Positions 1-7,744 of a DNA stretch of 63,933 nucleotides are shown piece after piece (position 1 is the stretch's first letter; the number at the start of each line of letters is the position of its first letter). The stretch covers positions 1 through 63,933 of the forward strand of contig NZ_JAFBGL010000014.1 of assembly GCF_016811075.1 (NCBI RefSeq), in the 5' to 3' direction. Under the pieces are notes generated by a model, which worked only from the letters and a program-made list of their open reading frames with translations, was not told where the DNA came from and did no database searches. Source of the DNA: Oceaniferula flava (GTDB taxonomy: Bacteria; Verrucomicrobiota; Verrucomicrobiia; Verrucomicrobiales; Akkermansiaceae). A program made the translations under genes and the position numbers.

Positions 1-84
1 TACATCTTCGGAAATGCCGATGTAAATTTTGCCCGATGGGTTTTCGATGATGTAAACTTGATAATCGATGATTACAGATAACAA
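1..84 (-). CDS. GIY-YIG nuclease-like protein, N-terminus only
   Basis: Reading inward from the left edge on the minus strand, the frame encodes about 28 residues containing VYIIENPSGKIYIGIS, the first-strand motifs of the GIY-YIG fold. Small stand-alone GIY-YIG proteins (UPF0213/YhbQ-like) begin this way. The gene runs off the window, so catalytic Arg and Glu are not visible. No ATG is present; a TTG at 84 is the only conventional start and lies in the terminator of the upstream tRNA. Family fairly sure; start and function unsure. Confidence 0.6.
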   Translation of the reverse strand, partial: MLSVIIDYQVYIIENPSGKIYIGISEDV

Positions 85-116
85 AAAAGCCGTCCTCTTA
101 AGAGAACGGCTTTTTT
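83..116 (-). terminator. Rho-independent terminator after initiator tRNA
   Basis: GCCGT (89-93) pairs with ACGGC (106-110), with CTCTT/AAGAG continuing inside, flanked by A6 and T6. Being symmetric it can work on both strands. It lies just downstream of the minus-strand tRNA. Confidence 0.8.
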
Positions 117-120
117 AAAT

Positions 121-197
<77 letters not shown>

Positions 198-293
198 ATT
201 GAAATGGTTACCCTTTCGGGCTGCGGGCGGAAGCTAGGGTGGGTCGTGGATCTTTGCAAGATCTAATTTGACTAAATCGTCAGTTTTTTTGGA

Positions 294-1364
294 TCACTCC
301 TCGGTGTCGGGGTAACTACCGAACATTTTGACCAGAGAACAGTGTTTTTCCAGCTCGTCGAGGGCCTCGGCGACGTCTTGATCGGTGCAGTGGCCAGCGA
401 GGTCGACGTAGAAAATGTATTCCCAGTCGCGCTGCTTCGATGGACGCGACTCGATTTTGCTCATGTTGACATTGAGCTTATCGAATGCCTGCAGGGCCTT
501 AACCAAGGAGCCGGGGCGATCGTGGACGGAGAACAGGATGGATGTGCGGTCGTTGCCGGTGGCCGGACAGGTCTTCTCTCCGATGACCAAGAAGCGGGTG
601 GTGTTGGTGGCGCGATCCTGGATCGATTCCTCCAGCATGGTGAGGCCGTGGAGTTCGGCGGCGAGATTGCCTCCCAGTGCGGCAGCTCCGTCGGCAGCTT
701 TGTCGGCTGCGAGTTGGGCGGCTTTGGTGGTCGATGAGACCTCCACCAGATCGGCTTCTGGGAAGTGACGCAGGATCCAGTTTCGGCATTGGCCGAATAC
801 CTGGGGGTGGGAGTAGAGCGTTTTGATCTCTTCGCGTGGGATGCTGGCCATCAGACCGTTTTCGATCCGTAGCAGCACCTGCGCGCAAATCTGCAGGGGG
901 GAATCGACAAAGAGGTCGAGCGTGTGGGACACGGCGCCTTCGGTGGAGTTCTCTATCGGAACCACGCCGTAGTGCGCCTTGCGGCGGGCGACTTGGTTGA
1001 AGACATCGGCGAAATTTGGTTGTGCGGTGTATTGGATCGAGTGGCCAAACTTTTTGATCGCGGCCTGGTGGGTCCAAGTGCCTTCCGGCCCGAGGTAGGC
1101 GACGGTCAGGTTGTCTTCCAGCGCCAAGGCGGCGGACATGATCTCGCGATAGATCGCGCGGATGGATTTCTCCGGCAGCCGACCGTGATTCATTGCGGCC
1201 AGGCGCTGGAGCAGGGCGGTTTCACGCTCGGGTGCGTAGATTTGGAGACCTTCCTTTTTTTTGATTTCACCTACCTCGTGCACCATATCGGCGCGGGCGT
1301 TGAGGAGGTCTAACAGCTGTTGATCGATTTCGTCGATCCGTTTGCGAATGTTGTCGAGAGGCAC
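294..1364 (-). CDS. pheA: Bifunctional chorismate mutase / prephenate dehydratase
   Basis: Makes phenylpyruvate from chorismate by way of prephenate for phenylalanine synthesis; cytosolic. The 356 residues show an AroQ-type helical chorismate mutase domain (about 1-85), a prephenate dehydratase domain (about 87-265, opening YLGPEGTWTHQAA and ending in the TNTTRF active-site motif) and a C-terminal ACT domain (about 272-350) with HDRPGSL and ESRP, the phenylalanine feedback site. Length and order match the P-protein family. It starts 37 nt downstream of scpB on the same strand, so the two are probably co-transcribed. The ACT motifs look intact, so end-product inhibition is expected. Confidence 0.95.
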   Translation of the reverse strand: MPLDNIRKRIDEIDQQLLDLLNARADMVHEVGEIKKKEGLQIYAPERETALLQRLAAMNHGRLPEKSIRAIYREIMSAALALEDNLTVAYLGPEGTWTHQAAIKKFGHSIQYTAQPNFADVFNQVARRKAHYGVVPIENSTEGAVSHTLDLFVDSPLQICAQVLLRIENGLMASIPREEIKTLYSHPQVFGQCRNWILRHFPEADLVEVSSTTKAAQLAADKAADGAAALGGNLAAELHGLTMLEESIQDRATNTTRFLVIGEKTCPATGNDRTSILFSVHDRPGSLVKALQAFDKLNVNMSKIESRPSKQRDWEYIFYVDLAGHCTDQDVAEALDELEKHCSLVKMFGSYPDTEE

Positions 1365-1401
1365 TGGATGGATGTGGTGTTATAGATGGGTAAATGCGGT
1401 C

Positions 1402-2196
1402 TTATTCGGCGGCCTTGGAGTCGGACTCCGGCACGGCCTCCGCCTTGGGGACTCCTGCGGCGGTGAGGGCGAGTTGTTTTTCAATCTCCTCGGCGGTGAA
1501 ATTGTCGGCGTCTTCGGCCTTGTCATCGCTGTTTGCGGAGTCGTCCGAGTCTTCCTCCACGACGTCCTTCGGCTCGGGCAATTTCACCGAGCGCAGTTCG
1601 TCGGCGTTGGGCAGTTCGTCCACGGACTTGACGCCGAAGTGTTCGAAAAAGAGATCGGTGGTTTCGTAGAGCAGGGGACGGCCGGGCAGTTCGGCCCGAC
1701 CGCCGACCTTGACCAGCTCGCGATCGAGAAGTTTCTGCAGCATGCCATCGCAGGAGACGCCGCGGACGGCTTCGAGCGAGGCTTTGGTGACAGGCTGGCG
1801 GTAGGCGATGATGGCGAGTGTCTCCATCGCCGGCCCACTGAGTCGGCTGGGTTTACGGCCGGGGAATAGCTGACGGACAAACTCGGCATAATCCGGGCGG
1901 GTGTAGATTTTCCAGCCTTTGGCGCGCTCGGCACAGAGAAATGCGCGGCCGGTGATCTCGTAGTTGTGGTTGAGCTCGGCGATGGCCAGAGTGACCGCAT
2001 CTTCGTTGAGATTGCCAAGCACACTGAGGTGCTCGGGAAGCTCCGGTTTGCTCCCAGCATCATAATCTTCTGCGTCTGCTGCCAGTGCGTCCTCGGCTTC
2101 GGCGACGCGGGCGCGCACCAAGCGAGCGATTTCAGAGATCGGCAGCGGATCCTCGGATGCGATGAGCAGCGCTTCAATGATGGCGGTGAGTTCCAT
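1402..2196 (-). CDS. scpB: Segregation and condensation protein B
   Basis: ScpB is the winged-helix kleisin-interacting subunit of the SMC-ScpAB condensin. The 264-residue product starts MELTAIIEALLIASEDPL and carries the conserved RPDYAEFVRQL and ETLAIIAYRQPVTKA segments, followed by an acidic tail (about 220-264) as in many ScpB proteins. I chose the ATG at 2196 because the family begins at this motif; an upstream in-frame ATG at 2235 would add 13 unconserved residues. No clear Shine-Dalgarno sequence precedes it. The neighbour pheA follows 37 nt downstream. scpA is not in the window. Confidence 0.92.
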   Translation of the reverse strand: MELTAIIEALLIASEDPLPISEIARLVRARVAEAEDALAADAEDYDAGSKPELPEHLSVLGNLNEDAVTLAIAELNHNYEITGRAFLCAERAKGWKIYTRPDYAEFVRQLFPGRKPSRLSGPAMETLAIIAYRQPVTKASLEAVRGVSCDGMLQKLLDRELVKVGGRAELPGRPLLYETTDLFFEHFGVKSVDELPNADELRSVKLPEPKDVVEEDSDDSANSDDKAEDADNFTAEEIEKQLALTAAGVPKAEAVPESDSKAAE

Positions 2197-2303
2197 AGGT
2201 GCGGCGAAGATGAAGAAAAGGTAGGCAGATTGCAAGCCTGTGAAAATGAATTACGCGTCAGAGAGCTCGGTGGAAAAAGCGACTGGCTAGAGGCGAATGC
2301 GTA

Positions 2304-2341
2304 TAAAAAAATCCGCCCCTGCTTGATAAACAGGAGCGGAT
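2304..2341 (-). terminator. Terminator of the Ala-rich lipoprotein gene
   Basis: ATCCGCcCCTG (2311-2321) pairs with CAGGaGCGGAT (2331-2341), with a run of T on the minus strand (2304-2310). It lies 76 nt beyond the stop codon at 2417. Another 9-bp inverted repeat (2378-2386 with 2401-2409) sits between. Confidence 0.8.
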
Positions 2342-2416
2342 GCTTGAATAGATCGAGTGTTCAGTTATGCGATGGTTTCGGTGGATGAATCCTTGGACCG
2401 ATCCACCGAGGAACCA

Positions 2417-2923
2417 TTACTCACCAGCGCCAGTTGCACCGGCTGCCTCAGCGGCCTTTTGCTTGGCTGCTTCGAGAGCGCTAGCTGCTTTCTCTTTGGT
2501 TGCTTCCACGGTGTTGCCGGTTGCTTCTTTAGCAGCTTCCACGGCATCACTTGCTTTTTGTTTAGTGGCTTCGACGGCCTCGCCTGCGGCGTCTTTGGCA
2601 CCTTCTGCAGCTTCACCAGCCTTATCGGCGGCTTCGCCAGCGGCGTCCTTAGCTTTATCGGCAGCTTCCTTGGCCTTGTCGGCAGCACCATCGGCGGCTT
2701 CTCCTGCAGCATCAGCTGCGGCTGCACCAGCCTCTTTGGCGGCTTCACCTGCTTCTTTAGCAGCGTCGCCAGCTTTTTCAGCGGCTTCGCCGGCCTTTTC
2801 ACCAGCGGCTTCGGCAGCAGCTTTGGCTTTATCCGCAGCGTCTTGTGAGGCTTCCTTGGCTTTGTCGCAGGAAGTGAAAACCACAGCGGCGCTGAGCAGG
2901 GTGAGGATGTATTTGAGTTTCAT
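2417..2923 (-). CDS. Ala/Lys/Glu-rich LEA-like lipoprotein
   Basis: The 168-residue product starts MKLKYILTLLSAAVVFTSC: a type II signal peptide with lipobox FTSC. The mature part is almost entirely A, K, E, D and G in repeats such as DAAKEAGEAAKEAG and EATKQKASDAVEA, resembling late-embryogenesis-abundant or apolipoprotein-like amphipathic helices. I infer an outer-membrane or periplasmic lipoprotein with a structural or stress role; no enzymatic motif is visible. The upstream in-frame ATG at 2971 is rejected because it precedes the signal peptide. The leader is A/C-rich without a Shine-Dalgarno sequence. A strong terminator follows. Low complexity makes homology calls unreliable. Confidence 0.8.
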   Translation of the reverse strand: MKLKYILTLLSAAVVFTSCDKAKEASQDAADKAKAAAEAAGEKAGEAAEKAGDAAKEAGEAAKEAGAAAADAAGEAADGAADKAKEAADKAKDAAGEAADKAGEAAEGAKDAAGEAVEATKQKASDAVEAAKEATGNTVEATKEKAASALEAAKQKAAEAAGATGAGE

Positions 2924-3321
2924 GGTATTAGTATAGGGTTGTTGTTTGTATGTTTTTTGATGGCGTGACACCTATTGGCGCACACACTCCTCTGGATAGC
3001 ACAAACGGCCAATCTTGTCACATTTGATGGTGAAAAACTATGCCATGATCGCAAAAATGCAGATTTTGCGACCAAAGCGGCAGTTGAGGGCTACAAAAAC
3101 GGGTTTAGGTGCAGATTTTTACCTGAGACACGATTTTTCCAGATCATGAAGGAAAGTGCTTGCTCGTCAATGTTCTAGGGCGAGGGGAACGTGCTGAATC
3201 CTTGATTTCATAGAACGGGAATGAAAAAAAATCACCTTTTGTGTCACTTTAATCTTGATCCTTTGGCCCGATTCATGGAGTTTCTGCCCGCCGTCCGAAC
3301 GGACAGCAAATTAATTGGCTA
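2924..3321. other. Intergenic region between lipoprotein and tRNA-Pro
   Basis: Nearly 400 nt without a convincing gene. It must hold the lipoprotein promoter (minus) and the tRNA-Pro promoter (plus), though I cannot pick clear boxes. A perfect 8-bp inverted repeat, TCGCAAAA (3049-3056) with TTTTGCGA (3064-3071), is the only structure seen. A 67-codon open frame at 2975-3178 lacks any coding character. Confidence 0.5.
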
Positions 3322-3401
<80 letters not shown>

Positions 3402-3407
3402 CTTAAT

Positions 3408-3434
3408 CCCCCTTGAGCGATCAAGGGGTTTTTT
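3408..3434 (+). terminator. Rho-independent terminator of tRNA-Pro
   Basis: CCCTTGA pairs with TCAAGGG around a GCGA loop, followed by six T. It separates the tRNA from the SelW-like gene. Confidence 0.85.
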
Positions 3435-3519
3435 GTGTCCGGGTGTTTGGTCCCGACGAGTCGCCATTTCCTGTAGCTTCTTCGTGACAAAGCAGGGTGG
3501 TCTTGTGCATACTCCAGCC

Positions 3520-3741
3520 ATGGCGATTGAAATCGAATATTGCGAACAGTGAAACTACCGTCCTGAAGCCGACCGTGTGTCGGCTGAGATTGAAAAAGCG
3601 ACCGGTCAAGAGGTGACTCTGATCGGGGGCAGTGGTGGGATTTTCGAAATCCGTGCCGATGGCAATTTACTCTGGAAAAAAGAACGGGGTGGCGCATTTC
3701 CAGCTGATGGAGAAGGGGCTGCCTTATTTTCCCAATCATGA
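3520..3741 (+). CDS. SelW/Rdx-family selenoprotein candidate (in-frame TGA = Sec)
   Basis: Rdx proteins are small thioredoxin-fold redox proteins with a CxxC or CxxU motif after the first strand. Reading through the TGA at 3550-3552 gives 73 residues: MAIEIEYCEQ-U-NYRPEA, then GGSGGIFEIRADGNLLW and KKERGGAFP. The second part is the family signature (G-FE-DG-K-G-FP), and the TGA falls exactly on the fourth position of CxxU. The frame after the TGA keeps family conservation to the terminal TGA at 3739-3741, which argues against a chance stop. A hairpin meeting the bacterial SECIS rules follows (3567-3585). Standard gene calling would miss it. An FAH gene follows 44 nt later. Alternatives are a Cys-to-stop pseudogene or a sequencing error. 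Sec machinery would have to be elsewhere in the genome. Confidence 0.78.
3567..3585 (+). promoter_or_regulatory. Putative bacterial SECIS hairpin
   Basis: AGCCGAC (3567-3573) pairs perfectly with GTCGGCT (3579-3585) around the loop CGTGT. The loop starts 21 nt after the TGA and has G at its second position. Bacterial SECIS elements generally have the apical loop about 16-37 nt after UGA, with a G in the first two loop positions. It lies in the coding region, as bSECIS elements do. Confidence 0.65.
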
Positions 3742-3785
3742 ATGCGTCTCGCAGCTAAACAGATCGCCGTGCACTCAATAAGATT

Positions 3786-4640
3786 ATGAAACTGATACGT
3801 CACGGGGGAGAGGGTCATGAAGATCCGGGAGTTATGCTGGATGACGGAAGCTTGATCGATGCTTCTGGCGAATTTCTTGATTACGATGAGGCGTTTTTTG
3901 CCTGCGGCGGACTCGACTCGTTGAAGTCTTGGGTCGACGGAGGCTGTATCGGAGGAATCCGGCTCGACCCTGAGACCCGCTTGGGAGCTCCTGTGGTGCG
4001 ACCTTCCAAGCTGGTTTGTGTGGGGAAAAACTACGCGGACCATGCCAAGGAGTTCGGTGGGGAAGTGCCTGATGAGCCGGTGCTGTTCATGAAGGCGACC
4101 ACTTCCTGCTGCGGTCCGTTTGACGATGTGGTCTTGCCGCACGGAAGCACTAAACTCGACTACGAAGTGGAGCTTGCGCTGGTGGTGGGACGCACGGCCA
4201 GCAATGTCCATGAAGCGGACGCTCTCGACTACCTGGCAGGCTACACGGTGATGTGCGACTACAGCGAGCGCAAGTGGCAGAAAGAACACTGTGGCCAATG
4301 GATGAAGGGCAAGAGCGCCGATACCTTTGCTCCCATGGGGCCTTGTCTGGTGACCACCGACGAGCTGAAAAATCCGCAAAGCCTCTGCCTGTGGACCAAG
4401 GTCAATGGTGAGAAGAGGCAGAACGGCTGGAGTGGTGACATGATGTTCCCGGTCGCTTTTCTAGTCAGCTATATTTCAAAATTCATGACGCTCTTGCCGG
4501 GGGATGTCATTGCCACCGGAACTCCTGCAGGGGTGGGGATGGGCATGGTTCCTCCGCGTTATTTGTCCGCAGGCGATTATGTGGAACTGGGAATCGAGGG
4601 GATTGGTCACATCCGTCAACGCGTCATTCCATCGGTGTAA
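3786..4640 (+). CDS. Fumarylacetoacetate hydrolase (FAH) family protein
   Basis: FAH-superfamily enzymes are Mg-dependent hydrolases, decarboxylases or isomerases acting on beta-diketo or oxo acids. The 284 residues show a short N-terminal domain (1-70), then GKNYADHAKE, the metal-binding acidic segment DYEVELALVVG and the C-terminal GDVIATGTPAGVG. Size and motifs resemble the 2-hydroxyhepta-2,4-diene-1,7-dioate isomerase and 2,4-diketo-3-deoxy-L-fuconate hydrolase branches, but the substrate cannot be read from the sequence. It follows the SelW-like gene by 44 nt and may share its transcript. No other catabolic genes flank it. Confidence 0.88.
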   Translation: MKLIRHGGEGHEDPGVMLDDGSLIDASGEFLDYDEAFFACGGLDSLKSWVDGGCIGGIRLDPETRLGAPVVRPSKLVCVGKNYADHAKEFGGEVPDEPVLFMKATTSCCGPFDDVVLPHGSTKLDYEVELALVVGRTASNVHEADALDYLAGYTVMCDYSERKWQKEHCGQWMKGKSADTFAPMGPCLVTTDELKNPQSLCLWTKVNGEKRQNGWSGDMMFPVAFLVSYISKFMTLLPGDVIATGTPAGVGMGMVPPRYLSAGDYVELGIEGIGHIRQRVIPSV

Positions 4641-4816
4641 ACCTGTTTTTCTTCCCTCAGTGTCCGCGCCTCATGCGTTGGCCAGTCCTGAAACCCATGG
4701 TGTGTGAGTAGGTAAACGAGGGCTCTTCGCTTAAAATGGATTATATGTAACTGATATGTAATATATTTTTGTGTGTTAAAATTACGAAAAAGTTGACTTT
4801 ATCTATTTTTTTAGTA

Positions 4817-4840
4817 AAAGGAGTGCGCAACGCACCCTTT
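4817..4840 (+). promoter_or_regulatory. Hairpin occluding a Shine-Dalgarno-like site
   Basis: AAAGG-(A)-GTGCG (4817-4827) pairs with CGCAC-CCTTT (4831-4840) around the loop CAA, with one bulged A. The only AAAGGAG in this leader is inside the stem, and the ATG at 4851 starts 10 nt after it. This could control translation (RNA-thermometer-like) or be chance; there is no T-run, so it is not a terminator. Confidence 0.4.
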
Positions 4841-4850
4841 GTATTTAAAA

Positions 4851-5690
4851 ATGTATAACAAATCAATTTTTCCCATGGCAGCATTTTGTGTCCTGGGAGC
4901 CATTTCCAGCCCATTGGCGGCTCAAACTGTCGATTTCAGCCTCACTCTCGAACAATCCAGTAACCCGGGCGCAAGCTATGAAAACATGCACGCCGCGGGG
5001 GCCGGTAGTCAATCGAGCTACGCCATTGGCTTTCAAATCGAAGTAACAGGCATCGCTGGCACTCCCACTACATTTGATACGCCCTTCGCCAGTTTCTGCA
5101 CCGAGCTGGCGGAGCCAGTTAGCACCTCAAGCTACACCTACGACCTTGACGATGTGGAGGGAGTAGCCTCAGGGCGTGCGGGAGAAATTGGCACTGCATC
5201 AAGTGCCATCCCTGCAGGCGGGATCGGTGATCTTGCTGCTGCACGTGTGCGTGCACTTTTCGACAACCATTACCAGTCCACAGACCTTTCGGAATGGACA
5301 TTTTCCGCAAATAGCCCTTCCTCCCAAGCTTTTCAGCTAGCACTCTGGGAAGTCACTCACGATGTAGATCTGAGCCTTCTGAACACGTCTGGTTCGATTT
5401 ACTTGGGTGAGCAAAGCTCCCAGTCTTTGACTGCAGGCGTTGCTCTGGCGCAATCCTGGCTGGATGAACTGGTCGACGTAACCACCAGCTATACTTCAAC
5501 CACTTGGGATGTGTGGGCGATCGAAAACGTTGGTGATCCTGGGAACCAAGATATCCTCTTTGCCACAAGCATCGACTCGCCAGAGTCTGAAGCATTCAGT
5601 CAGTATCGCGCATCGGCAGTTCCTGAGCCAAGTTCCACTTTGCTTCTAGCACTCGGTGGTATGCTGGCCCTCGTTTACCGACGTCGTTAG
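4851..5690 (+). CDS. PEP-CTERM sorting domain protein
   Basis: A secreted protein of 279 residues. It has a signal peptide (MYNKSIFPMAAFCVLGAISS...LAAQ) and a C-terminal PEP-CTERM tripartite signal: VPEPSSTLL, a hydrophobic stretch (LALGGMLALV) and YRRR. Such proteins are recognised by an exosortase and are usually anchored or released into exopolymer. The body is rich in S, T, A and G with no catalytic motif. I chose ATG 4851 over the in-frame TTG at 4839, which lies in the hairpin. It converges with the moxR-like gene 35 nt away. No exosortase is in the window. Confidence 0.85.
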   Translation: MYNKSIFPMAAFCVLGAISSPLAAQTVDFSLTLEQSSNPGASYENMHAAGAGSQSSYAIGFQIEVTGIAGTPTTFDTPFASFCTELAEPVSTSSYTYDLDDVEGVASGRAGEIGTASSAIPAGGIGDLAAARVRALFDNHYQSTDLSEWTFSANSPSSQAFQLALWEVTHDVDLSLLNTSGSIYLGEQSSQSLTAGVALAQSWLDELVDVTTSYTSTTWDVWAIENVGDPGNQDILFATSIDSPESEAFSQYRASAVPEPSSTLLLALGGMLALVYRRR

Positions 5691-5725
5691 AATATCGAGA
5701 ACTCCGGTGTCCCGGACCGGGAGGA

Positions 5726-6709
5726 TCAAGGGACTGGAACGCGCGAGAGGATACGGTCCACCAGAGCATCGGTGGTGATGTCCTCCGCCTCCGCCTCGTA
5801 GCTGGGGAGAATCCGGTGACGTAAGACATCGTGGCCGAGGTCCTTGATGTCTTGTGGTGTTACAAAGGAGCGACCCGCCATGAATGCCTTGGCACGTGCG
5901 GCAAGGGCCAGGTTAATGGTTGCCCGCGGTGAGGCACCGGCACGGATGAGGTTTTTCAAACCGGTATCCACTTTCGCTGGGAAACGTGTGGTGTGCACTA
6001 GCTCGACGATGTATTTGCGCACCGCCGGATCGATATACACCGAGTTCACCAATTGGATACTCTGGGTGATTTCCTCCACCGAGACCACCGGTTTGGTTTC
6101 GTAAATGGGTTCCGAGGTGGCCATGCGATCGAGGATCGTCAGCTCGTCTTCACGGCTGGGGTAGGAAACGGTGACTTTCAGCAGGAAGCGATCTAACTGC
6201 GCTTCGGGAAGCTGGTAGGTGCCTTCCTGATCGATGGGGTTCTGGGTGGCGAGCACGAGGAAGGGATCGGGCAATTTATAGGTGCTGTCGCCAATGGTGA
6301 CCTGGCGTTCCTGCATCGCTTCCAGCAGCGCCGACTGCACCTTGGCGGGCGCCCGGTTGATTTCATCGGCGAGGATGATATTGCTGAAAATAGGGCCTAA
6401 CTTAGCGGAGAATGTCGCCTCACGCGGGTTGTAGATCATGGTTCCCACGAGGTCCGATGGGAGTAGATCGGGGGTGAACTGGATTCTGGAAAAATTGGTG
6501 TTCAGGCAGCCGGAGAGGGCCTTGATTGCCAGTGTCTTTGCCAGCCCAGGCACACCTTCCAGCAGGATGTGACCCTTGCACAAGAGGCCGACGATCAAGC
6601 GATCGACCAATTCGGCCTGACCGACCAGCACTTTTCCCATTTCCTCCTTCACCTTTGGGATCCACTGGCATGATGCGGCGATGTTGTCTGAGAGCTCTTG
6701 ATTATTCAT
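5726..6709 (-). CDS. MoxR-family AAA+ ATPase
   Basis: MoxR ATPases act as chaperones, usually with a VWA partner, in maturation of complexes or envelope stress. The 327 residues contain Walker A (GVPGLAKT, 52-59), Walker B (ILADEINR, D115/E116), sensor 1 in LATQNP and an arginine-rich sensor 2 region (SPRATINLALAARAKA). Length fits the family. The usual DUF58, BatA and VWA genes are not next to it: both flanking genes are on the opposite strand, so it is stand-alone here. Start ATG 6709 gives the family N-terminus. Confidence 0.93.
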   Translation of the reverse strand: MNNQELSDNIAASCQWIPKVKEEMGKVLVGQAELVDRLIVGLLCKGHILLEGVPGLAKTLAIKALSGCLNTNFSRIQFTPDLLPSDLVGTMIYNPREATFSAKLGPIFSNIILADEINRAPAKVQSALLEAMQERQVTIGDSTYKLPDPFLVLATQNPIDQEGTYQLPEAQLDRFLLKVTVSYPSREDELTILDRMATSEPIYETKPVVSVEEITQSIQLVNSVYIDPAVRKYIVELVHTTRFPAKVDTGLKNLIRAGASPRATINLALAARAKAFMAGRSFVTPQDIKDLGHDVLRHRILPSYEAEAEDITTDALVDRILSRVPVP

Positions 6710-6840
6710 GAATTGGCATGGGTATTCTTCAAAGATTCAGCGATGGTGCAACGGTGAATCGTCAATAAAAAGTCGGTGATGGCACAATCGGTGCATTTCC
6801 CCGATAGACAGGTCGATGGAATTATCCTAATCTAGCAGCT

Positions 6841-7725
6841 ATGTGTGTGGTAAAAATGCTCCAACGTTGTCGCCGTGGTTTACAAAAATGGACGGCTGTC
6901 TCGGTCCTTGGTCTTTGGCTGCTGAGCTCAGGGGAGGGATTTTCCCAGCGTCTCCCCGGCATGAATGACTCGCCTTGGTTAGGTTTTTTCTCCGGTCACC
7001 AACAGCGGGATTTTGAGTTTGGGGTCGATGACGAGGGGCGGATGTGGCTCTATCTGATGGGGAACGACAAGGAACGGATCGGATCGTCGCGCGCGATCAA
7101 GATCTACACGGAAATCATCGTGGAAGATCCCAGCGGCAAGCGACGCAGCAAGTGGCTCAAAGATGATGAAGGTTTTGCGACTCAGCAGAAAGCCGGACTG
7201 GATCACAAGGAGGTGACATACACGGCTCACACCACCGACGATGCGAAAATCGAAGTCACCGTTGAATACAGTCGCAAGGGCGCGATTTTGAATGGTCGGA
7301 TTCTGGACAAGGGGACGCTCGATGACTCAGGTAAAATTTACCTGAGCTTCAAAGTCAGCGTGCCAGCGATGTACAGCCCGTCGTCGTACAGCGGCGAAGA
7401 TGAAAAGTCCAAATTGCGGATGAAAAAAGACCAGGTTCGCTTTGTGCGCGCCAGCGATAAGAAACGCGTCTCGCTTAAAACCTACGAGGAGGTGGATCTC
7501 GCCACCGATGAACACGCCAAGGAAGGTGTGCTGGAACTCTCCGTTGAAATGGACGCGATGGAGGGCAAGAAGCTGCTGTTTTCGACCGAAGACAAAAAGG
7601 GCAAACTGGAGTTCCAGAATTCCAAGCACGGCACGAAAAACATGCTCTGGCGCGGCTTCAAGGTGATCTGGGAAAAGGAAATGGGCGACACCTCGATGAA
7701 GCCTTTTGTTATCGAGGTGAAGTAA
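6841..7725 (+). CDS. Secreted protein of unknown function
   Basis: I do not recognise the family. The 294-residue product has a basic N-terminus and signal peptide (about 1-36, ending GEGFSQ). The mature part is predicted beta-rich and polar, with many K, E and D, for example KDDEGFAT and LRMKKDQVRFV, and no Cys or catalytic motif. It is probably periplasmic. It is divergent from moxR with 131 nt between, and converges with the M48 protease gene 19 nt away. ATG 6856 is an alternative start and would still give a signal peptide. Confidence 0.7.
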   Translation: MCVVKMLQRCRRGLQKWTAVSVLGLWLLSSGEGFSQRLPGMNDSPWLGFFSGHQQRDFEFGVDDEGRMWLYLMGNDKERIGSSRAIKIYTEIIVEDPSGKRRSKWLKDDEGFATQQKAGLDHKEVTYTAHTTDDAKIEVTVEYSRKGAILNGRILDKGTLDDSGKIYLSFKVSVPAMYSPSSYSGEDEKSKLRMKKDQVRFVRASDKKRVSLKTYEEVDLATDEHAKEGVLELSVEMDAMEGKKLLFSTEDKKGKLEFQNSKHGTKNMLWRGFKVIWEKEMGDTSMKPFVIEVK

Positions 7726-7744
7726 TGCGGCAGGCCGCTCCGCG

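Noticed and set aside
2365-2936. Plus-strand ORFs antisense to the Ala-rich lipoprotein
   Set aside because: Long open frames arise from the repeated Ala/Glu/Lys codons; no signal or family is seen on the plus strand.
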